Assembly (NCBI GenBank): GCA_013399115.1
Contig: VXAA01003915.1
Coordinates: 235,380 to 299,379, forward strand
Origin: Anseranas semipalmata
Taxonomy: Eukaryota > Chordata > Aves > Anseriformes > Anseranatidae
Direction: 5' to 3'
DNA: 64,000 nt
Below the pieces are notes generated by a model that saw only the letters and a list, made by a program, of their open reading frames with translations, had not been told where the DNA came from and searched no databases. This document shows positions 59,311 to 64,000 of this stretch, piece by piece (position 1 is the first letter of the stretch; each line of letters opens with the position of its first letter). The position numbers and the translations under genes were made by a program.

Positions 59311-61699
59311 TTTTGGTATAATTGATTCTGCACTGGGGCAGGCCTTCTTAAAATCACTTGTAGACTGGAGTTTCTGCGATTTTTATTATCATTGCTGTGC
59401 TACATGTCTCCAGAGCTTCATCAAGTATTCCGCTGCTGAGCGATAGGGCTTCAGATTGCATGTGTCACTGCCAGCTGTGGTAGCTATTTTTTTTTAAGTG
59501 TCATGAGGAAAGGAAGACAAAAGTCTTTCTTCAACATGATCGGTTGTAAGTTATTTGTGCTTATTTCCAGAAAGCAATTAAAAACAGCTGTTACAGAAGA
59601 TGGCCATATTTCTCTGAGCTGTATCATTACCTAGAAACTAGGATTATGAAAGATGCTGCAGATTCTTAACAATATCTTCTTAGTGAATTTTGGTGGATTT
59701 TTCTTTTGATTAGAGGCTGCTGGTTCTTGTTCTTCCAGAGATAAGATAATCAGATCATTATAAACAAATAAAATTTTAAAAAAAGGTGTCAAATGTTCTT
59801 TCCTCTAGTACTTCTTCAACTCACAGTAGTTCAATTAAATAGGCAAAAATTACCCCAAAATGTTTTCTGTTTTGATACAATAAGAGTGAGAAGGGGCAAT
59901 CAGTTGTTGCTTTCCAAGAATGTCTTCTATCCTGAAAATAGACCCTGTATTTTTGACACTTTGATTTTACCTGTATTTCAAACCTTTCTTGCCCTGATTG
60001 TTTAATGGCACAATCCAGATCATTCTGATAATCACTTCTCTGCTATGGCAGGATTCTTTGTATCCTCTTCAAACCCATAGGCCTTGTGTTTCTAAATCAA
60101 GGTTTTACATTGTCATTCACAAACTGGGTATGGTTTATTATAAGAGTCTGTCCAGTCTCTAAAATTATTTGGGATGCCTCCTAATATCTGTGGTCAGCCC
60201 TGGGACTTCTGCCACGCTCATGTGGCTCTGCAGAAATGTGACACGGCTGTAAAGGTGCAGAGGTTGGACAGCTCTGGTATAGATCACTGACTGCAGTATG
60301 GGTTAGGACTAGTCCTTGTGGGGCTAACTGGAGGCAGTTGCCCATGCTGGTGTCTGCATGCTTATGACTGTATTTTTTTGACCTGTTGGTGAGTGCATTT
60401 CTAGTATACTAATACATCTTATTAGAAAGTTGCACTGTACAGAGTTAATTCATGCGATGGTATCAAACCTTTAAACCACAGTAAGTGGTCTACTATCATT
60501 TCTGTCATCAATTGTATTGGAATCTTGACAAGATGCTGGCATGATCTACCTCTCAGTAACAACACCAAAAGGATTTCTTATTCGATCTTCCAGATAAAGC
60601 ATTTTGTTAATTTACTTAGGATTGGTGTCAGGCTGATAGTTTATAGTTCTTGTGTCATCCCTGGCACTCCTTCCAGGCTCTGGAATTTCCTAAGTTTCCA
60701 GAATTTCTTAAATACTGGCATTTGTTACTGAGATACCTCCTTAGTTGATTTCTCTAAAGCTCTTCACTGTAAAGCATTCTGGCTCTAGATATGAAAATGC
60801 TTTACTTTAACAAGTACTGCTTCATGCTCTCCGTAGAGGTGACAGATTTTCCATTCCACCTCTATGATTCCAGTGGCCACCTTTGTTCCAAATTCAGCAC
60901 AACAGTACTTACTGGACATTTCTGTCTTTCCTGTGTTTCAGTTCACATTTCATCACCCACCTCAGTGCTGGTCTTATCCTTGAACCACAGCTAACTTGTA
61001 GGCCATCTCTTTTTGCAGTCGAGATGTTGTAGGAACTGTGTAGAATACATGTTGGAGCAGTAGTTGGTGTATGCTACAGATTGCAAGCGAACAAAGTGTC
61101 TTTTGCACCGTGTAACCCATGCAGATTCACCTCATAAGAGAGCTTTGTGAGATCAAATTATTTCAGCAGGAGTCATTTTAACTTTTCAGCCAAATCAGGA
61201 TCTGCAGCATCCCTCGCCCTCAGTTAAAGTAAGAGCTATTTCTAGTACAGGTTTGCTTGCTCGTTTGTTTTAAACTGTCTTTTGGCAAATGTTTGCCAAG
61301 ACTTTCTTTATGCCAGCAGTGTCCTGAAGATCTATGTGCAGCCTGTGCTCTTGGTTTATGGTGTCATTTTCTCTTGGATTGCATTCCTGGAGTTCAGCTG
61401 ACTGTAACTCTTCCACCAAAGCAACTCGTGACTTGTGCTAAGTTTACAGAGAAGGGTAATTCAAATTTTCATATATCTGTTAGAAACATGCATTGTAAGA
61501 AGAAGGACTAAAAAAGTGATGCAAATCATCCAGTCGGAACTGAAATGCTGTGCTCACTGCTTTGCTGCTGGCTTGCTTTGTGAGCTCGGTCTAGTCATGA
61601 CATGGGCCAGGGAGAGGCCACTCTGCAGATAACGAATGGCTTCTGCACCCAGCAAACGTGGGCTGGGGTCTGCCAGCTCAGCATAGTCACGTGGGCAGT

Positions 61700-62590
61700 A
61701 AACTTAACAGTGAGAGTAATTTATTGTTAAACAGCTGAAGAACATGGTGGAGTCCCCTTGGTGAGATAATCCATCTGTGCTGAGCAGACAGGCATCTGAG
61801 CAGGGCCCGCGTGGTGAAAATCTGTGGCCTCTTCTTCACAGGAAGCTGTCCTTGGTGGGAGCGCCTGATGAAAGTCGCCATCTGTGAGGCCGGAGCCAGC
61901 AACAGGCGGTGAGGCGTGCCCTCACTGCGAGGCCTGGGTCTGGGTCCCAGGGGTGCAGGGCCAGGATGCGTCAGGGTAGAAGTCTGCGGTGACCCCGCCA
62001 GGGGCCAGTCACATCAGTGCTGGGTCCTCTGCGCCGTGGGTCACTGTTTTGGTGTAGCCTGCATGAGCCAGGCGTGACTGAGGTTGTCCAGCAATGGCTG
62101 CACCCTCAGGGCTGTGTGGATCCTGAGATGGGCCGAGGGGGCAGCCGGGTGCTGGCGCAGCCATGGGGCAGCCGTGCCAGGGTGCTGAGCAGGAAGCTGC
62201 TGCTGCAGTGTGCTGAGCAGCCATGGGCCTGCCCCAGTGACCGAGCTCCACTACCATCTGCTGAGCGTGGGGGTACCAAGAGCAGAGCCCCCGGTCCCCA
62301 GCCTGTACACAGCCACCCCCAGCCCTGCACCACACTGTGTATCGCTCCTTGCAGAGCCACTGGTGAGGCCTGGAAAGACCTGCCCTGGCTGGAGAGGACC
62401 AGGCTGGGGGCGTGCGGGCTCAGCACCTGGCTGACAGAGCAGAGCTGGCGGGAGCTGGGCACAGCCGTGTCCCGGCCCCAGGCCTGCCACAGCCTCCTAG
62501 GTCCTGGACTGCCCTGGTGGTGGTGGAGACTGGGGCGGTTGGGGGGCTCCTGCCCGAGGCTGTAACCAGCTCAGGGCATAGGTACGCCTG
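61700..62590. other. GC-rich segment of unknown nature
   Basis: From about 61.88 kb the sequence turns strongly GC-rich with CAGCC/GGGG-type words and then returns abruptly to AT-rich intron after about 62.58 kb. On the minus strand the block is followed by AATAAA (complement of 61720-61725), so it could be an LTR or retrocopy read in minus sense. No terminal repeats or recognisable protein were found. The 182-codon plus frame (62017-62565) and the minus frames look compositional. Confidence 0.3.
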
Positions 62591-64000
62591 GAGTTCAAAC
62601 AACAGCAACAACGGATCTGCGTTTTGTGATTTGAACTGAATCCAGTTAGTACAACATTTAATATGCTGACATCAGCTATGGGGATTTGAAAGTAGCTTCT
62701 TGGCCCATCTTCTTTAGGAGATGCTGAGGAAGAGAAGATTCATTCCAGACAAATGATTATAGCCAGTTCTGGCACTTCACGTAAAGGCCAAACAGGGCTT
62801 CAGTAGGGTAAGGGAAAATTCAATCACCAAATGGGAAACTGGATGTTTCAGACAGAGATGTTATTTAATAATGGGTCCCACTGGCATTCTGGAAGAGCTG
62901 TTTTCATCTTCATGAAATTAAATATCATGCTTTCTCTAGTGGGTTTCATAGATCTTGTGGCAAGAGAAGATTGAACCTAAGATCTTGGAGGCAGCTGACT
63001 TGGGAAATGAGGTGCTGCTGCTTTTGTAATTGTGCATGAAAGCTGAACTGCTGAAATGACCCCGGATGGTGGACTTCATGTTACAGAGAAAGGCAGAAGG
63101 AATAAAAAAGTGTGCAACTGTACCCTGCAGTACTTAGTGGTCTAAAGAAGAATGTCTTGGTTGTAAACTAATCAGTTTAACTTTGAGCATTTGAGCAAGA
63201 TATACCAACAAACTGCCTATTTGAGGCATTTTTCAAAACTGCCATGAGCAGCAGCATGTACAAGAGCCCATCTCTGGGAAGAGCAGATCTGAGTGCTTTG
63301 GAAAAAGGCACAGAAATACTGCAGAATGCAAACCGTGCATAGAGATAGTGGCAGAGAGCAGCAGGAGCCTCAATGTGGGGTACTGGTGCAACAAAAGCAT
63401 GGTTTGAGCAAGCAAAATCAACAGTCTTAAAACTTACTCTCCACCTATCCGTCTTCAGAACTGCACTTGTCATACGTTTCCGTCTATAAATAATGAGTTA
63501 AGTCTGTTAGTAGCAGGCCCGAATGCTAATTATCCCCTAGTAAAACTATCAGTTTCAGATTCGTAACTGATGCTACAAAGGAAAAAAGCTTTCATATTGC
63601 CCTGCAGTCCCTTCTGCTGTGCCTGTAAAGGGCATCTTTAAATGGTATTTTTAAGGTGTACAGAAGGTAAGTCCCTGGTGCTTCCTGGCTGGATATGGTC
63701 ATCTCTGGCTGTTTTTTGTGTGGCGCTGAGCCCAAGCAGTTCTGTAGGACTTGCTAGAGCTGATGCAGCCACCCACCCTCCCTGGCGCTGGATTGCAGCT
63801 GCTGCGGACAAGGAACGCTCGCGTTAGCCCAGAGAATATTTTGTAGAGCTACATGTGTTAGTTGCATATATTTGCATGTATGAATACTAACAGTCATGTG
63901 CACAGTAGGAATAACATACTAACAAATCACAATGGGTTTTATAATTATTTTGTGGGGGTGTAAATTACTACTCAAGCTGCAGGGCAGAAAAGAAGCAAAC

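Larger units (their letters stand above)
46431..64000 (+). other. SHANK3: SHANK3 intron, 5' part (runs off the window)
   Basis: The intron begins GTAAGC. It holds several CR1 remnants, two LTRs and a GC-rich segment, listed separately. The intervals 50.9-52.6, 54.3-56.4, 56.9-57.6, 59.4-61.6 and 62.6-64.0 kb hold nothing I can support beyond short A/T runs. 52.15-52.45 kb is moderately CpG-rich without a recognised function. A search by eye for the start of the PDZ-coding exon was negative. Confidence 0.75.

Noticed and set aside
1..64000. CRISPR arrays, tRNA or rRNA genes, operons, prokaryotic mobile elements
   Set aside because: None seen; repeats are eukaryotic retroelements and the coding sequence is spliced.

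Overview
The window is bird nuclear DNA. The evidence is several copies of the avian CR1 LINE, young ones ending in the diagnostic ATTCTATG-type 3' octamer repeat, and two TG...CA solo LTRs of the avian ERVL-like type, plus the tail of a third LTR. No bacterial, viral or organellar gene structure is present. The LTR type, as I recall it, is common in Neoaves, including songbirds; I cannot name the species.

The only protein-coding sequence I can support is two short exons of one plus-strand gene, 24.3 kb apart. They encode the second half of an SH3 domain (21970-22083, 114 nt) and the start of the linker towards the PDZ domain (46355-46430, 76 nt). Both have clean splice sites and join in frame (phase 1). 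The peptide matches the postsynaptic scaffold SHANK family and fits SHANK3 best. The previous exon (first half of SH3) and the next one (PDZ start) were not found, so the window lies inside the gene and everything else is probably intron.

Layout: 1-21969 is upstream intron with a CR1 scrap near 4.0 kb and a CR1 internal fragment at 17.2-17.8 kb. 22084-46354 is the fully contained intron: CR1s at 24.2, 35.4 and 39.7 kb, a solo LTR with a perfect 5-bp target duplication (29963-30332), an unidentified GC-rich block (27.4-27.9 kb), an (AT)n/(CA)n microsatellite, and a CpG-rich block at 43.8-44.07 kb broken by a 48-base assembly gap. 46431-64000 is the following intron: old CR1 remnants at 47.5, 48.6, 56.5 and 58.8 kb, a 113-bp CR1 with a 7-bp target duplication, a long CR1 internal fragment (49.3-50.8 kb), an LTR tail (52.65-52.81 kb), another CR1 (53.9-54.3 kb), a second solo LTR (57672-58259) and a GC-rich segment at 61.7-62.6 kb.

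The most unusual observation is that two CR1 fragments 32,603 bp apart share a 447-bp tract with only six mismatches and no indels, including the same 36-bp inverted CR1 insert, while the homologous CR1 sequence on both sides is clearly more diverged. That looks like ectopic gene conversion, or a shared assembly error. I found no new gene system. Several AT-rich blocks read like conserved noncoding elements, but only a genome alignment can decide.
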